This document shows, one piece after another, positions 45,144-54,913 of a DNA stretch of 64,000 bases. The notes under the pieces are model-generated. The model had not been told where the DNA came from, made no database searches, and saw nothing but the letters and a program-made list of their open reading frames with translations. Both the position numbers and the translations under genes were made by a program. This stretch comes from Candidatus Saccharibacteria bacterium oral taxon 488. Its GTDB lineage: Bacteria; Patescibacteriota; Saccharimonadia; Saccharimonadales; Saccharimonadaceae. The stretch lies in assembly GCA_010202645.1 (NCBI GenBank), contig CP047920.1:682001-746000 (forward strand), given 5' to 3'. Every line of letters starts with the position of its first letter. Position 1 is the stretch's first letter.

Positions 45144-45614
45144 TTATAACTGCTCAAAAATCTTATGAGCTTGATTCCTGCCAATAGTCTGGACCAATTC
45201 AGCGTAGCTCATCCACCGACCGCGTTTAGTTTTGTCGCGGCGATGATCGTTTTCATCGGTAACGTCGCCCGTAACTATCGCATCGACATTGCGCCAGACG
45301 ATCCAAGGCGTGTCATCGCTTATAAAACTATAGTCCAGATGGACACGATTTTCGTTGATTAATTTGTAATCTGACGACGAAAATCCACGCGCGTACAACT
45401 CGCGGAGGATAACATCTGCTAGCTCGGCAAAGTTATCAGCAGTGACATACAAAAAGTCATCATATTCTTCACCGAGTTCGTATGATCGTCCATTCATAAA
45501 CATACAATACGAATCATCGTCGACAACTTTTTCGTCCAGCCACACGCGGCGGTCGCGTGTTATCGGAATCACGCGGCATCTAATTTTCTCTGTAAAGTTT
45601 TTGAAGTTACTCAT
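45144..45614 (-). CDS. Hypothetical protein of the lepA island
   Basis: About 156 residues, soluble and acidic: RVWLDEKVVDDDSYCMFMNG, YDDFLYVTADNFAELADVIL and a polar end with GRWMSYAELVQTIGRNQAHK. No motif recognised. I take the ATG at 45614; an upstream start at 45638 lacks a ribosome site too. It lies 75 bases after mazG. Confidence 0.5.
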   Translation of the reverse strand: MSNFKNFTEKIRCRVIPITRDRRVWLDEKVVDDDSYCMFMNGRSYELGEEYDDFLYVTADNFAELADVILRELYARGFSSSDYKLINENRVHLDYSFISDDTPWIVWRNVDAIVTGDVTDENDHRRDKTKRGRWMSYAELVQTIGRNQAHKIFEQL

Positions 45615-45689
45615 AATTGCCAACAACAGATATATCAATACCTATTTCGTGCATTTTATTACATCTGCACCTTTCAATAATAGTATATA

Positions 45690-46004
45690 TTATTTCCACT
45701 GCCGCGTCTGGTTGATCTTGTGCTTCTCAAAATACACTTCCGCCAAATTGACGTCAAACCGATTTGCCAATTCCATCAAATAATTCAACACGTCCGCAAA
45801 CTCCTCGCGCAGATTGTCGTGATTGTCAGGCTTTTTCTCGCCCTTAAATCCCGTCTCTTTGCGAATTGCTTTCGCCAACTCACCAACTTCCTCGGTAAAC
45901 AATAAGAATACTTCGGTAACAGAATTTTTATCCCATCCTTTTTCTTTACACGTTTGATCGAGGTGTTTTTGTAATTCAGTTAAGCTTATTGTTTGTGGAT
46001 TCAT
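45690..46004 (-). CDS. MazG-like nucleotide pyrophosphohydrolase
   Basis: 104 residues. Single-domain MazG-type enzyme that splits (d)NTPs into NMP and pyrophosphate. The metal-binding pattern is complete: FTEEVGELAKAIRKE and REEFADVLNYLMELA. Start at 46004 with AAGGAGA just upstream. A longer frame to 46061 overlaps the methyltransferase end. A decayed copy lies at 43555-43682. Confidence 0.85.
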   Translation of the reverse strand: MNPQTISLTELQKHLDQTCKEKGWDKNSVTEVFLLFTEEVGELAKAIRKETGFKGEKKPDNHDNLREEFADVLNYLMELANRFDVNLAEVYFEKHKINQTRQWK

Positions 46005-46027
46005 GGTTTCTCCTTCTTTAATCTTAA

Positions 46028-47524
46028 TTAACTTACACTTGATGGAATATAAACATAGCAAGTCGCTAAACTAGACGACCCCCGTGAAACATCCAGGGTT
46101 AACTGCTTGACCTCTATACCCGCAGTCTGCAATTTATCTACCCAATCTGTTGGAATTAGCAATATACTACCCTCCCGAGTAACCCGTCTCATCTCATTTA
46201 TTGAATCTACCAACAAATCGCACCCGCCAGAACAATTTTTACCATACGGAGGATCAGTAACAATATAATCTATAGTCTTATCTTCAAACGGTAGTATTCG
46301 TACGTCACTAGCTATGGGTTCTTTAATAATAGAGCGACTAGGCTTATACCAAGATGGTAAATCATCAAACAATAATTCCCACATTTTGCGATTTAATTTA
46401 GGAGCATAAAACTTGCCTAGCCCCTCTAGCTCTCTACCGTCTTCATAAGACAAGTCAGTCGTATACACCTCTTTAGGGATCTCTCGTGAAGCTAGTAAAT
46501 TAACCAACGTTCCTGCGCCAGCAAAAGGATCAAGGATAGTTTTATCTTTTAGCAAAGTGCTAAATATAGGCCAAGCTTCGGCTATTTTATAGTGTTCTGG
46601 AGTCCATCGCTGAGACCTATTGTCTACAGATAAATTGCCACCATGATCAATAAAAAATCTTGGAGTATGTTTCATCATCAAGCTCGACCATCCGTCGATG
46701 ACAGTATCTTTTATATCATGCCGGATAGACGAGATTGCGGTATCAGCCACCATAATACTAAGTCTATCTATCTTATACTTTATGCTCTCAAAGTTATATC
46801 TAAAATGGTTATCATCTGCTGGATGAACCTTACTCCCCAATGTGTCTCTAGCGATTTGCAGGTCTCGCACAGTTTTCCAAAGAGCCTCCAGTTCCCAGTC
46901 TGGCACACCTTGCTTATCGTTCTCGCCAGACACAACAAGACCTACAGCCTCATGATAAGATAATTCTCCTGAATTAATTTTATGAGTTCGATTAGGCCGC
47001 CGACCTTGGTCTCTACTCTCCATCCGTGAACGCATTACAGAATCATGAGTTGCTCTTTCTTGTATAAGCACATATCGAGCTAATAGGCCTCTTAAACTAT
47101 CACGGTTCAATACCGTCTCAGGAAAAGATTGCCCGGTCTCACGTTGAGTTATCCTTTTAGCGCTAATCAGCGGATGACTTGTCAGGTCTACAGTAACTAT
47201 CTCTCTATCGGTAGGTTCTATATACCTAAGTCCAGCTATAGTTGCTAGCTTACCATCAATGACACAAGTCCTGTCTTCTGGGAGGTTTTGATAAAACTGA
47301 GCATCAAAGGCCTCAGGGTCCTTAACCTGACTTAATTTCTCTTTAAGCTGCTCTTCTGTCTCTACACCAAGTGTCTGTCGAATAGATTGACCAATATTGA
47401 CAACATACACCTCACCCCCCCCATCTACGCCGCGACACCCTTCTGCTATAGCGCGGGTCATAGTACTGCTGCCGCAACCAGGCAATTCTGCTGACACCAG
47501 AAAAATCTCCTTTGATTCTTTCAT
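46028..47524 (-). CDS. NMP-kinase-like domain fused to a DPPYG methyltransferase
   Basis: About 498 residues. N-terminal part resembles cytidylate-type kinases (LVSAELPGCGSSTMTRAIAE, CVIDGKLATI, ISAKRITQRETG), but the P-loop reads GCGSST, without the Walker Lys. A helical linker follows. The C-terminal part is a SAM-dependent methyltransferase of the type that acts on amino groups of bases: KTILDPFAGAGTLVNLLASR, TTDLS, and IDYIVTDPPYGKN. No target-recognition domain is seen; tRNA (TRM11-like) or DNA are both possible. TATACT is 4 bases before the ATG at 47524; a TTG at 47560 is also in frame. Confidence 0.72.
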   Translation of the reverse strand: MKESKEIFLVSAELPGCGSSTMTRAIAEGCRGVDGGGEVYVVNIGQSIRQTLGVETEEQLKEKLSQVKDPEAFDAQFYQNLPEDRTCVIDGKLATIAGLRYIEPTDREIVTVDLTSHPLISAKRITQRETGQSFPETVLNRDSLRGLLARYVLIQERATHDSVMRSRMESRDQGRRPNRTHKINSGELSYHEAVGLVVSGENDKQGVPDWELEALWKTVRDLQIARDTLGSKVHPADDNHFRYNFESIKYKIDRLSIMVADTAISSIRHDIKDTVIDGWSSLMMKHTPRFFIDHGGNLSVDNRSQRWTPEHYKIAEAWPIFSTLLKDKTILDPFAGAGTLVNLLASREIPKEVYTTDLSYEDGRELEGLGKFYAPKLNRKMWELLFDDLPSWYKPSRSIIKEPIASDVRILPFEDKTIDYIVTDPPYGKNCSGGCDLLVDSINEMRRVTREGSILLIPTDWVDKLQTAGIEVKQLTLDVSRGSSSLATCYVYIPSSVS

Positions 47525-47617
47525 ATCGAGTATACTAGCATGTTTTATCTTTACAATCAAACACTAGCTATTTACCTATTTAGTAAATTTTATTGACGGA
47601 AATTTATTCATCATCAA

Positions 47618-48589
47618 TTACAGATTACAGTATTTACTTAAGGTTACCGTATCACCCACTCGCGCTTCACGCGTGGTTTTGAGGTTGGTGACGATGTAGC
47701 CAATTTCACCGGTGTCCAGCGACGGGTCGGGGATCATGCCAGGGCTGAGGTGGCCAACCTCCAGCGCCAAGCCATTCGCGCCAGTCGCCATCATGTGAAT
47801 CGCTTCACCTTTTTTGATCTGCCCATCAACTACTCGGACATACAAAATCACGCCGCGGTAATCGTCATAATAGCTGTCAAAAATCAGTGCCCGCGTCGGC
47901 ATATCAGCCGGCGCAATATCAGGATGCTCGACTGCAAGCGGCGAAGTCGGCGCTGGAATTCGCTCAACAATCGCCTCCAAAACTTGATCGACATTCTGTC
48001 CTGTTTTGGCAGAAATATGAATAATGTCGCTTTCATTGCAGCCCAGCAGATTGATCACTTGCTTGGACACGCGCGGCACATCAGCGGCTGGCAAATCAAC
48101 TTTATTGAGTACCGGAATGATCGTGAGATCCTGCTCCATCGCCAAGTATACATTCGCCAGCGTCTGCGCCTGAATGCCCTGGCTGGCGTCGACCACCAGC
48201 ACCGCGCCCTCGCAGGCTTGCAATGAGCGGCTGACTTCGTAACTAAAATCAACGTGACCGGGCGTGTCGATGAGGTTGAGATCGTAAGGTCCAGTCAGTG
48301 GCAATCCTTCCGATGAATCGATAGCCCTGTCGCTGGCGTTGCCTGCGACGTTCGATTCAGAGGAAGTGGTTGCCGCTGGCTGGCGGTAGCGGTATCTCAT
48401 CCGCACTGGCGCGAGCTTAATCGTGATCCCCTTCTCGCGCTCGAGATCCATACTATCGAGCAACTGCGATTTCATCTCGCGCTTCTCCACCGTCCCCGTC
48501 ATCTCCATCATCCGGTCCGCCAGCGTCGATTTACCGTGATCGATGTGAGCGATGATGCAAAAATTACGAATACTGGTCAGCGGTTTCAT
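47618..48589 (-). CDS. lepA: LepA/EF4 N-terminal half (GTPase and domain II)
   Basis: 323 residues. G motifs: [37 protein letters not shown] and a SAKTG loop. Domain II runs to [21 protein letters not shown], then SKYCNL and stop: the protein ends at the domain II/III border. There is an added segment of about 25 residues (around [19 protein letters not shown]) between the switch I region and DTPG. The ATG shares a base with the murJ stop (TGATG). The rest of the protein is at 39759-40718. Confidence 0.88.
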   Translation of the reverse strand: MKPLTSIRNFCIIAHIDHGKSTLADRMMEMTGTVEKREMKSQLLDSMDLEREKGITIKLAPVRMRYRYRQPAATTSSESNVAGNASDRAIDSSEGLPLTGPYDLNLIDTPGHVDFSYEVSRSLQACEGAVLVVDASQGIQAQTLANVYLAMEQDLTIIPVLNKVDLPAADVPRVSKQVINLLGCNESDIIHISAKTGQNVDQVLEAIVERIPAPTSPLAVEHPDIAPADMPTRALIFDSYYDDYRGVILYVRVVDGQIKKGEAIHMMATGANGLALEVGHLSPGMIPDPSLDTGEIGYIVTNLKTTREARVGDTVTLSKYCNL

Positions 48590-50250
48590 CAGCGCCTCAA
48601 CTTACTCATATCAAATCGCGAAAACAGCAGACGTTTAATTCGCGCCAAGACTGGGTCGATTTCTGGCAACTTCAGCCACTTGGACAGCGCACCGTACACG
48701 ACAAAATTGAAAATCGTAATCGCCCCAAACTTGGGCAGCGCCCCTAAAAAGCTGTCATCCGACGCTCGAAATGGAATTACCAACACGCTGACGTAGCACG
48801 CCACCGCTAGCGGCACCGCGGCTAACGCCATCTTGGCGACCGCTTTGACAAACGTCGCATCAAACAGCTGCGGCATGCGCCGACCTAAAATGACGCACAA
48901 AATCACCACCTCGACAAAGGCCACGACCGACTGCGCCCACGCCAGGCCGTACGGACCAAGTTTCACGTAGTAGCCAAGTATCACCGCCAGCGCCACATTT
49001 AACACAATCGCAAAAATCGACACATACATCGGCGTCTTGGTGTCCTGCTGCGCATAAAATCCGCGCGCCACCATGTGATACACCGTCCTGAATAAAATCG
49101 CCATCACCAGACAACCGAGAATATTCGCCATGACCGGATCGCCATTATTATTGATAAAGTGTACTATGTAGCCGCGCGCGAAAAATGTCACCACACAGAT
49201 CGGGATAATCATCCAGATTACCGTCCTGAGAAATGACCGCAGGTCTCTGCGAAATAGATCCGGCCGCTCCGAGGCAAGGCGTTCAGTTAGCTGCGGAAAG
49301 GCAGCGTTGGAAATAGCGACGCCAATGAGATTGATCGGCATCATGTGTAGCGTCAATGCTTGATTATAGCGACGAATGACGCCATCCCCCATCCGCGACG
49401 CCAAGTTGACTTCGGCTAGGCTGACTACATAATCCATCCCTTGGTCAATCGAGCGCGCCGGCAGCAGCGACAAAACTTTACGAAAGCCGTGGTTGCGCCA
49501 ATAAATCTTGAAATCATAATCAAAACCGAGGCCGATCAATCCAACCGCACTGACGATGAGCTGCAGCACCGACCCGAGCACCACGCCGAGCGCCACGCCC
49601 ATGATGCCGCCATCAAAGATCTGCCAGCCGAACAGGTTGATGCCATTGGTAAACCATAGCGTACCGATGATAATCCCGACATTGTACAGCATCGGCGCCA
49701 GCGCATAGAAGGTGAAGCGACCGACCGCTTGCTGGATGCTGGCGATCACCGCTGCCACCGCAAAGATCAGCGGATTGACCGCGATCACTCGCATCATACT
49801 GACCGCCAACGCGTGGCCCGCCTCGCTCAGCCCTGGCGCGATCAGATATTTCATCAGCGGATCAGCAAAAACGATGATTAGAACGCTCGTTACCAGCGTT
49901 ACCAGCGCCATCAAATTAATCATGCTCGAACTGATTTGCCAGGCTGACTGCTTGTTGCCCTTGATCCACCGCTCGTTAAATACCGGTATGAAGGTAACGC
50001 TCAGCGCCCCCGACACCAAAATCGCAAACATAAAATCCGGCACCATGAACGCTGCCGTATAGGCATCCAGCCCAACTGGATAGCCAGCCAAGTGAGCCTT
50101 CTCGTTCGGGAAATACGCCGCGTTCAAAAAGCGATCGCGCAGCAGCCCCAGCAGGCTTGACAGCAACATTGAGCTCGCTAAAATCGTGGCGGCTAACTTG
50201 ACTGTCAGCCGCTGATTAATCTTGTTGACAACATTACGAACGCGCCCCAT
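48589..50250 (-). CDS. murJ: Lipid II flippase MurJ
   Basis: 553 residues, about 14 helices. MOP-superfamily flippase that exports lipid II for wall synthesis. Conserved [20 protein letters not shown] start and the [15 protein letters not shown] and [14 protein letters not shown] segments. Starts 6 bases after the ftsH stop and overlaps lepA-N by one base at the end. Organised as ftsH, murJ, lepA-N. Confidence 0.93.
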   Translation of the reverse strand: MGRVRNVVNKINQRLTVKLAATILASSMLLSSLLGLLRDRFLNAAYFPNEKAHLAGYPVGLDAYTAAFMVPDFMFAILVSGALSVTFIPVFNERWIKGNKQSAWQISSSMINLMALVTLVTSVLIIVFADPLMKYLIAPGLSEAGHALAVSMMRVIAVNPLIFAVAAVIASIQQAVGRFTFYALAPMLYNVGIIIGTLWFTNGINLFGWQIFDGGIMGVALGVVLGSVLQLIVSAVGLIGLGFDYDFKIYWRNHGFRKVLSLLPARSIDQGMDYVVSLAEVNLASRMGDGVIRRYNQALTLHMMPINLIGVAISNAAFPQLTERLASERPDLFRRDLRSFLRTVIWMIIPICVVTFFARGYIVHFINNNGDPVMANILGCLVMAILFRTVYHMVARGFYAQQDTKTPMYVSIFAIVLNVALAVILGYYVKLGPYGLAWAQSVVAFVEVVILCVILGRRMPQLFDATFVKAVAKMALAAVPLAVACYVSVLVIPFRASDDSFLGALPKFGAITIFNFVVYGALSKWLKLPEIDPVLARIKRLLFSRFDMSKLRR

Positions 50251-50256
50251 AGCAAT

Positions 50257-52125
50257 TTATGCGTGCAGCTTTGCTTCCTTTGGCAGTTTCGTTCCCGAAA
50301 GAATCTCGTCCACCGCCGCTTCTTCTAATGTCTCATCTTTGAGCAGCGCCTCAGCCAATTTATCGAGGAACGGACGATTGGCTTTAAGCACCAGCATCGC
50401 CCGTTGCTTGGCCTCGGTGATCAGCTGCGACACTTCCTGGTCGATCAGCTTAGCAGTCTCATCCGAGTACGGCCGCTCGCGGGTCATCTTGTCAAACATC
50501 AGGCCGCCGTTGTCTTCGTGGAATACTTGATCGCGTAGACCCCTACCCATACCTTGCTCAATCACCATATCGCGGGCAATCTCGGTGGCTTTACGCAGGT
50601 CTGAGCCAGCGCCCGTGGTAATGCCGTCATCGCCGTAAATGATCTGCTCAGCGATTCGACCGCCCATCGCCCGCGCCAAGATATCCTTGAACTCATAGAC
50701 ATTGGTGTAGCTCTTATCCTCTGGCGGCAAGAACCACGTGACGCCGCCGGTACCGCCGCGCGGAATGATCGTCACCTTGTGAACTGGATCAGAATCTGGC
50801 AAGACGTGACCGACGATGGCGTGGCCTGCCTCGTGGTAAGCTGTCAATTCCTTCTCGTGGTCGTTCATTACCTTGGCCTTGCGCTCCGGCCCGATCGCTA
50901 CCCGCTCAAATGCCTCGGTCAGTTCATCGTTGGTAATCTTCTTTTTGTTGCGGCGCGCCGCGATAATTGCTGCTTCGTTAGCCATATTGGCGAGATCCGC
51001 CCCCGATGAGCCAGCCGTCTTGGCGGCTAATTTATCCAGATCAACCGTCTCGTCGGTCGGTTTTTTCTTAAAGTGAACTTTGAGGATTGCCTCGCGGTCT
51101 TTGCGTTCCGGCAGAGTAATCGTCACCCGCCTATCAAACCGCCCCGGCCGAAGCAGTGCTGGATCCAGCACATCCGCTCGGTTCGTCGCCGCCAACACAA
51201 TCACATTAGTATCGCCGTCAAAGCCATCCATCTCCACCAGAATCTGGTTCAAGGTCTGCTCGCGCTCATCGTGGCCGCCGCCCATACCCGAACCGCGCTT
51301 GCGGCCTACCGCGTCAATCTCATCGATAAAGACGATACACGGCGCATTTTTCTTAGCCTTTGAGAAAAGGTCGCGTACCCGGCTAGCACCAACACCGACG
51401 AACATCTCCACAAACTCTGATCCAGAAATCGAGAAGAACGGCACGCCTGCCTCGCCAGCCACTGCCCGCGCCAGCATGGTTTTACCAGTACCCGGATTAC
51501 CGACCAACAAGACACCTTTCGGAATCTTAGCGCCTAGTTCCTTGTACTTCTTTGGATGCTTTAAGAAATCGACAACCTCTTGTAAATCCTGCTTGGCGTT
51601 ATCATTGCCGGCAATGTCCTCAAACAGCACCTTTTCTTTGTCCTCACCGTACAGCCGCGCCTTACTCTTGCCAAAGCCCATCGCTTGATTGTTCTGCCCT
51701 TGGGCTTGGCGCATCATGAACATGAAGAAAATCACGATAATCACCACCGGCACGATCATCACTGTCAGGTTCCACAGCACCTCACCGGTTTGCGATGGCG
51801 GCAGAACGTTAATTTCGACCTTGGCGTCCTTGTTCAAACCTTGCTCATAAATCGTACTACCGGATTCCTTGACTGATTTCTCGGTCGGCTGTTTTTGGCC
51901 TTTGGGAGTAATTTTCAGATCATTGCCCTGGATATCAATCTTGGCAATCTCCCCAGCATTTGCCCGGCGCACTACGTCAGTCAATGCCACATTCTTCAAG
52001 TTGCTATTTGGCGACAGCGCCGCGTACACTGCCAGCCCAAGAAACACAATGATTGCCCAAAACAACCCCAGCCGAGCAACCTGCCCGATCCCTTTCTTAG
52101 TATTCTTTGGCGTCTTTCCTGCCAT
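50257..52125 (-). CDS. ftsH: ATP-dependent zinc metalloprotease FtsH
   Basis: 622 residues. Membrane protease for quality control. Two helices (about 18-37 and 118-138), AAA module with Walker A GNPGTGKT (209-216), Walker [10 protein letters not shown], and arginine-finger region RPGRFDRR; zinc site HEAGH (431-435). AGAAAGGA is about 10 bases upstream of ATG. Follows tilS by 27 bases, in a tilS, ftsH, murJ, lepA-N unit. Confidence 0.97.
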   Translation of the reverse strand: MAGKTPKNTKKGIGQVARLGLFWAIIVFLGLAVYAALSPNSNLKNVALTDVVRRANAGEIAKIDIQGNDLKITPKGQKQPTEKSVKESGSTIYEQGLNKDAKVEINVLPPSQTGEVLWNLTVMIVPVVIIVIFFMFMMRQAQGQNNQAMGFGKSKARLYGEDKEKVLFEDIAGNDNAKQDLQEVVDFLKHPKKYKELGAKIPKGVLLVGNPGTGKTMLARAVAGEAGVPFFSISGSEFVEMFVGVGASRVRDLFSKAKKNAPCIVFIDEIDAVGRKRGSGMGGGHDEREQTLNQILVEMDGFDGDTNVIVLAATNRADVLDPALLRPGRFDRRVTITLPERKDREAILKVHFKKKPTDETVDLDKLAAKTAGSSGADLANMANEAAIIAARRNKKKITNDELTEAFERVAIGPERKAKVMNDHEKELTAYHEAGHAIVGHVLPDSDPVHKVTIIPRGGTGGVTWFLPPEDKSYTNVYEFKDILARAMGGRIAEQIIYGDDGITTGAGSDLRKATEIARDMVIEQGMGRGLRDQVFHEDNGGLMFDKMTRERPYSDETAKLIDQEVSQLITEAKQRAMLVLKANRPFLDKLAEALLKDETLEEAAVDEILSGTKLPKEAKLHA

Positions 52126-52152
52126 ACGTCACATAATCCTTTCTCTTTTGTC

Positions 52153-52998
52153 CTAGCGAGTCACTCGTTTTATTGTAACACTTTTTACGGACAATTTCAC
52201 CCGCACATTAGCGGCTGGCTGCCACACCGTTCCTGCTCGGCCAGTTTTGATGGCGATCAGCAGTCGATCCAGCTGTGCTGAGAGTAGCGATACGCCAGTC
52301 AGTCGCTGCACTTCTCGGTGCAGTAGCTCGCGCGCCGGCTCAATCGGGATATGCGCCCAAAAATAACGACTGCTAAGACATGACGATAACCGCAATGTCT
52401 CTTGGTCAATCTCTTGGCGTAGCTGCCATTGCTGACGCCATAGCCGACCAAGCGCCGCCCGCTGCTGATCAGTCAGCCTTGCCTGCAACTGTCGGCGCAG
52501 CTGATTACGCAGATAGGCGCTCGATTGATTTGTCGCGTCCTCTACCCACTCCAGCCGGTGGCGCAGCGCATAATCATATATGTCCTGCTTCGTCCATTCC
52601 AGCAGCGGCCGCTCAATCCGCTGATCACCCATGGCGGCCAGACCCCGCCAGCGCGTACCACGCCATAGATTGAGTGCTATGGTCTCGATCACGTCATCCT
52701 GATGATGGGCCGTCGTCACGCGCCCGCCCCACCGTGCCGCCGCGTCAAAGAGAAATTGATACCGCCGCCGGCGCGCCGTATCCTCGCTGGCTGCCACGCC
52801 CAACTCTTCACGCCTGGTAACATATGGCACATTATACCGGCGCGCTAGCCCCGCCACGAACCGCGCATCAGCCGCCGACTCTGCCCGAATTCCATGATCA
52901 AAGTGAGCCACCACTACCTCGTCCTGCCCATGCCGCAATACGCTGTCGAGGAGTACCACGCTGTCCACCCCACCCGATACCGCAATCAGTCGCTTCAT
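52153..52998 (-). CDS. tilS: tRNA(Ile)-lysidine synthase TilS
   Basis: 281 residues. Modifies C34 of tRNA-Ile(CAU) to lysidine so that it reads AUA. PP-loop SGGVDSVVLLD (8-18), then VVAHFDHGIRAES and TTAHHQDDVIETIALNLWRG. Short form without the long C-terminal domains of E. coli TilS. CATAAT is 6 bases before ATG. Its substrate tRNA is coded at 61472-61547 in this window. Confidence 0.92.
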   Translation of the reverse strand: MKRLIAVSGGVDSVVLLDSVLRHGQDEVVVAHFDHGIRAESAADARFVAGLARRYNVPYVTRREELGVAASEDTARRRRYQFLFDAAARWGGRVTTAHHQDDVIETIALNLWRGTRWRGLAAMGDQRIERPLLEWTKQDIYDYALRHRLEWVEDATNQSSAYLRNQLRRQLQARLTDQQRAALGRLWRQQWQLRQEIDQETLRLSSCLSSRYFWAHIPIEPARELLHREVQRLTGVSLLSAQLDRLLIAIKTGRAGTVWQPAANVRVKLSVKSVTIKRVTR

Positions 52999-53056
52999 GA
53001 GGATATTATGACACAGCCTATAGTCTATTGTATAATATTAAATTATATGATATTAT

Positions 53057-53597
53057 ATGTTCATGTCTATACAACCCGATAGTCATGACTACAAGCTTGA
53101 ACATATAAATAACTCCGAGCTTGATAATGCACTTGGAAGGTTTGCGCTGTACACACTTTTTAGCAGTGCTTATGGTGACAGCTACCGTGGAAATGATGCG
53201 CTCGACAAAAAGATCGCCGAAGCAGATGGAGCGTTTCTCTTAACTCATATGAAACAGATTGGTGCCGGGTGTCTCGTTGGGGGGCAGGATTACAACGATT
53301 GGTACTTCTGCTGAGAAAGATTTTTCAGATCGACGCTTTCACCGCATGGTAACCCTGTTAAGTAAACTAAGGGAAGAGTCTGAGGCTCGTTGGATGTCAA
53401 TAGGGCTTGAGTACGATAAAATGCAAGCTGCTGCCGAACAGAGCGGCATGTACCCAATTGAATCTGGCCATACAGCCATATCGCTTCTAGAAGAAATTGG
53501 AGAAGTCGATAAATATAGGGTAACAAGTGGCGGCAATCAGCCTGTTGTCATGACAAAAATAAGTAATGGCTATCAACAAAATATGTGGCAATGGTAA
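53057..53597 (+). pseudogene. Hypothetical gene interrupted at a G6 tract
   Basis: Frame 1 starts at 53057 (or ATG 53063) with FMSIQPDSHDYKLEHINNSE and stops at 53314. Frame 2, open from before 53259 to 53597, continues AEKDFSDRRFHRMVTLLSKL and ends NGYQQNMWQW. The join falls at six G (53279-53284): one G less would fuse them into about 179 residues. Both parts look like coding sequence. Family unknown. Its stop codon forms the -10 box of the next gene. Confidence 0.55.
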
Positions 53598-53606
53598 AAT
53601 ATTTTT

Positions 53607-54260
53607 ATGGATAAAAAGAACGAGACAACCATCCTCTGCTTTGGTGATTCCAACACCTTTGGACAGCGGCCCGATATGAACGCGCGATATGACGAGTCAG
53701 TGCGCTGGCCGCGGCGACTGGGGGCACTGCTAGCGAGCGAGGCACGCCAATATTATGTCATTGAGGAGGGGCTGGGCGGTCGGCGGACTGACCTTGATCA
53801 TCCTGACCCAGCCAAGCCGTCAAGAAATGGCTGGACGTATTTTCCGCCGTGCCTAGCCAGTCATCAGCCCGACATCGCCATCATCATGCTGGGAACAAAT
53901 GATGCCCAGCTCTGCCACCAGCGACCAGTTGAGGCGATCGTGACGGCACTGGCCCGCTACGTCACGTATTGTCACGAATCGGACGTCACGCCGCTGCTGG
54001 TTGCGCCACTCGTCCCAGACCCCGCTGGGCTGTTCAACGAGGCAATCGTACCGCGGTCGGCGTGGCACTTTGATGACACAGCCGTGGCGACCCTAACTGC
54101 ACTGCCTGAAAAAATCCGAACTTATGCCGCCAAGCATGGTGTTGCGTTTTTCGACGCCAACACATATGCCGAGGCCAGTGTAGACGGGTTGCACTGGACA
54201 GCAGCAGGTCACGAGCGATTTGCCCGAGCAATCGCCCAGATGATACGCGAAATAGCATAG
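53607..54260 (+). CDS. SGNH/GDSL family hydrolase
   Basis: 217 residues. Esterase or lipase-like fold: block I LCFGDSNTFG (Ser nucleophile), Gly block EEGLGGRRTD, block III IIMLGTNDAQL and block V DGLHWTAAGHERFA (Asp and His). All four catalytic blocks are present. No signal peptide, so cytosolic. TAAAAT (53595-53600), which includes the upstream stop, is 6 bases before ATG. Confidence 0.9.
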   Translation: MDKKNETTILCFGDSNTFGQRPDMNARYDESVRWPRRLGALLASEARQYYVIEEGLGGRRTDLDHPDPAKPSRNGWTYFPPCLASHQPDIAIIMLGTNDAQLCHQRPVEAIVTALARYVTYCHESDVTPLLVAPLVPDPAGLFNEAIVPRSAWHFDDTAVATLTALPEKIRTYAAKHGVAFFDANTYAEASVDGLHWTAAGHERFARAIAQMIREIA

Positions 54261-54276
54261 AATACTCAAACGTCAA

Positions 54277-54583
54277 CTAGTTCGATGACTCCGACCCCGA
54301 TGGGTCTAACCAATAGACTCGACCGCTAGCCTCAAAAATAGGTACCGCCTCCGCCGCTAACACTGAGGAAATTTGTTCTTCTGTTAACCTCTTAAAGGCT
54401 GGGTTTTTGAAAAAATTAGCTCTTTTCATACCAGCATCACCGACACGACACAGGATAAATTTTGCCACTTCACTAATATTGGCGTCAGTCGGAGAAGCCT
54501 CGGGCTGACGCAGAGCGTCCCACCCCCCCATGTTCTTGAGGTGGTAATTTCTTCGTCGGCATAGTTGGCATCATTTCGCTCAT
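54277..54583 (-). pseudogene. Hypothetical gene interrupted at a G7 tract
   Basis: The frame with the likely start (ATG 54583) reads MSEMMPTMPTKKLPPQEHGG and soon stops. The frame open to 54277 reads GGWDALRQPEASPTDANISE, then ISEVAKFILCRVGDAG and LTEEQISSVLAAEAVPIFEA. They meet at seven G (- strand, 54523-54529); six would give one protein of about 101 residues. A start at the ATG inside the tract (54531) is possible but has no ribosome site. Family unknown. Confidence 0.5.
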
Positions 54584-54683
54584 AGTTTGTCTATATCCTC
54601 CCCGATATTATTTTCACAAGTATATCATCATATCGTCAACTCTTGCAATGGCGTGCGCAATGTGTCATCCACATATTAAAATA

Positions 54684-54705
54684 CCGCGGCCCATACAGAC
54701 CGCGG
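54684..54705 (-). terminator. Terminator-like hairpin after tRNA-Met
   Basis: CCGCGG, ten-base loop, CCGCGG, followed on the - strand by TATTTTAATA. Lies 14 bases after the tRNA CCA. Confidence 0.6.
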
Positions 54706-54719
54706 ATAAAAAACAGTTC

Positions 54720-54796
54720 TGGTAGCACCGGGTGGACCCGAACCACCGACCTCAGGCTTATGAGTCCTGCGCTCTAACCAGCTGAGCTACGGTGCC
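54720..54796 (-). tRNA. tRNA-Met (elongator, anticodon CAT)
   Basis: Cloverleaf on the - strand: acceptor GGCACCG with CGGTGCT (G1-T72 wobble), D arm GCTC/GAGC, anticodon stem CAGGA/GCCTG-type around loop CTCATAA, T arm GGTGG/CCACC, CCA encoded. The D-loop and GCGC after the D arm follow elongator Met rather than Ile2 or initiator. Assignment among CAT tRNAs is by comparison of the three in this window. Confidence 0.85.
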
Positions 54797-54913
54797 ACAC
54801 GTCACCAATTGTACCAAACGAGTCAGAAAATCTCAACCGCCTCGAGAACCTACTTATCCGGCGGGGCCTAGACTGCTAATCAAATAAGGCCAGGCAAGTT
54901 TCGCCCCCGGCGA

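Larger units (their letters stand above)
40719..47617. other. Accessory island splitting lepA
   Basis: Seven kilobases between the two halves of lepA. It holds a chimeric lepA fragment (44680-45033) that divides it into two cassettes. Cassette A (45034-47617) has the kinase-like/methyltransferase fusion, MazG and a hypothetical gene and is visibly richer in A/T than the core. Cassette B (40719-44690) has a DUF218 protein, a MazG remnant, decayed genes and hypotheticals. No transposase, integrase or terminal inverted repeat was seen. All island genes are on the - strand, like lepA. Confidence 0.8.

Noticed and set aside
40719..47617. Island as a classical transposon, prophage or integron
   Set aside because: No transposase, integrase, attachment repeats or attC-like sites seen; the lepA duplicates explain the structure better.
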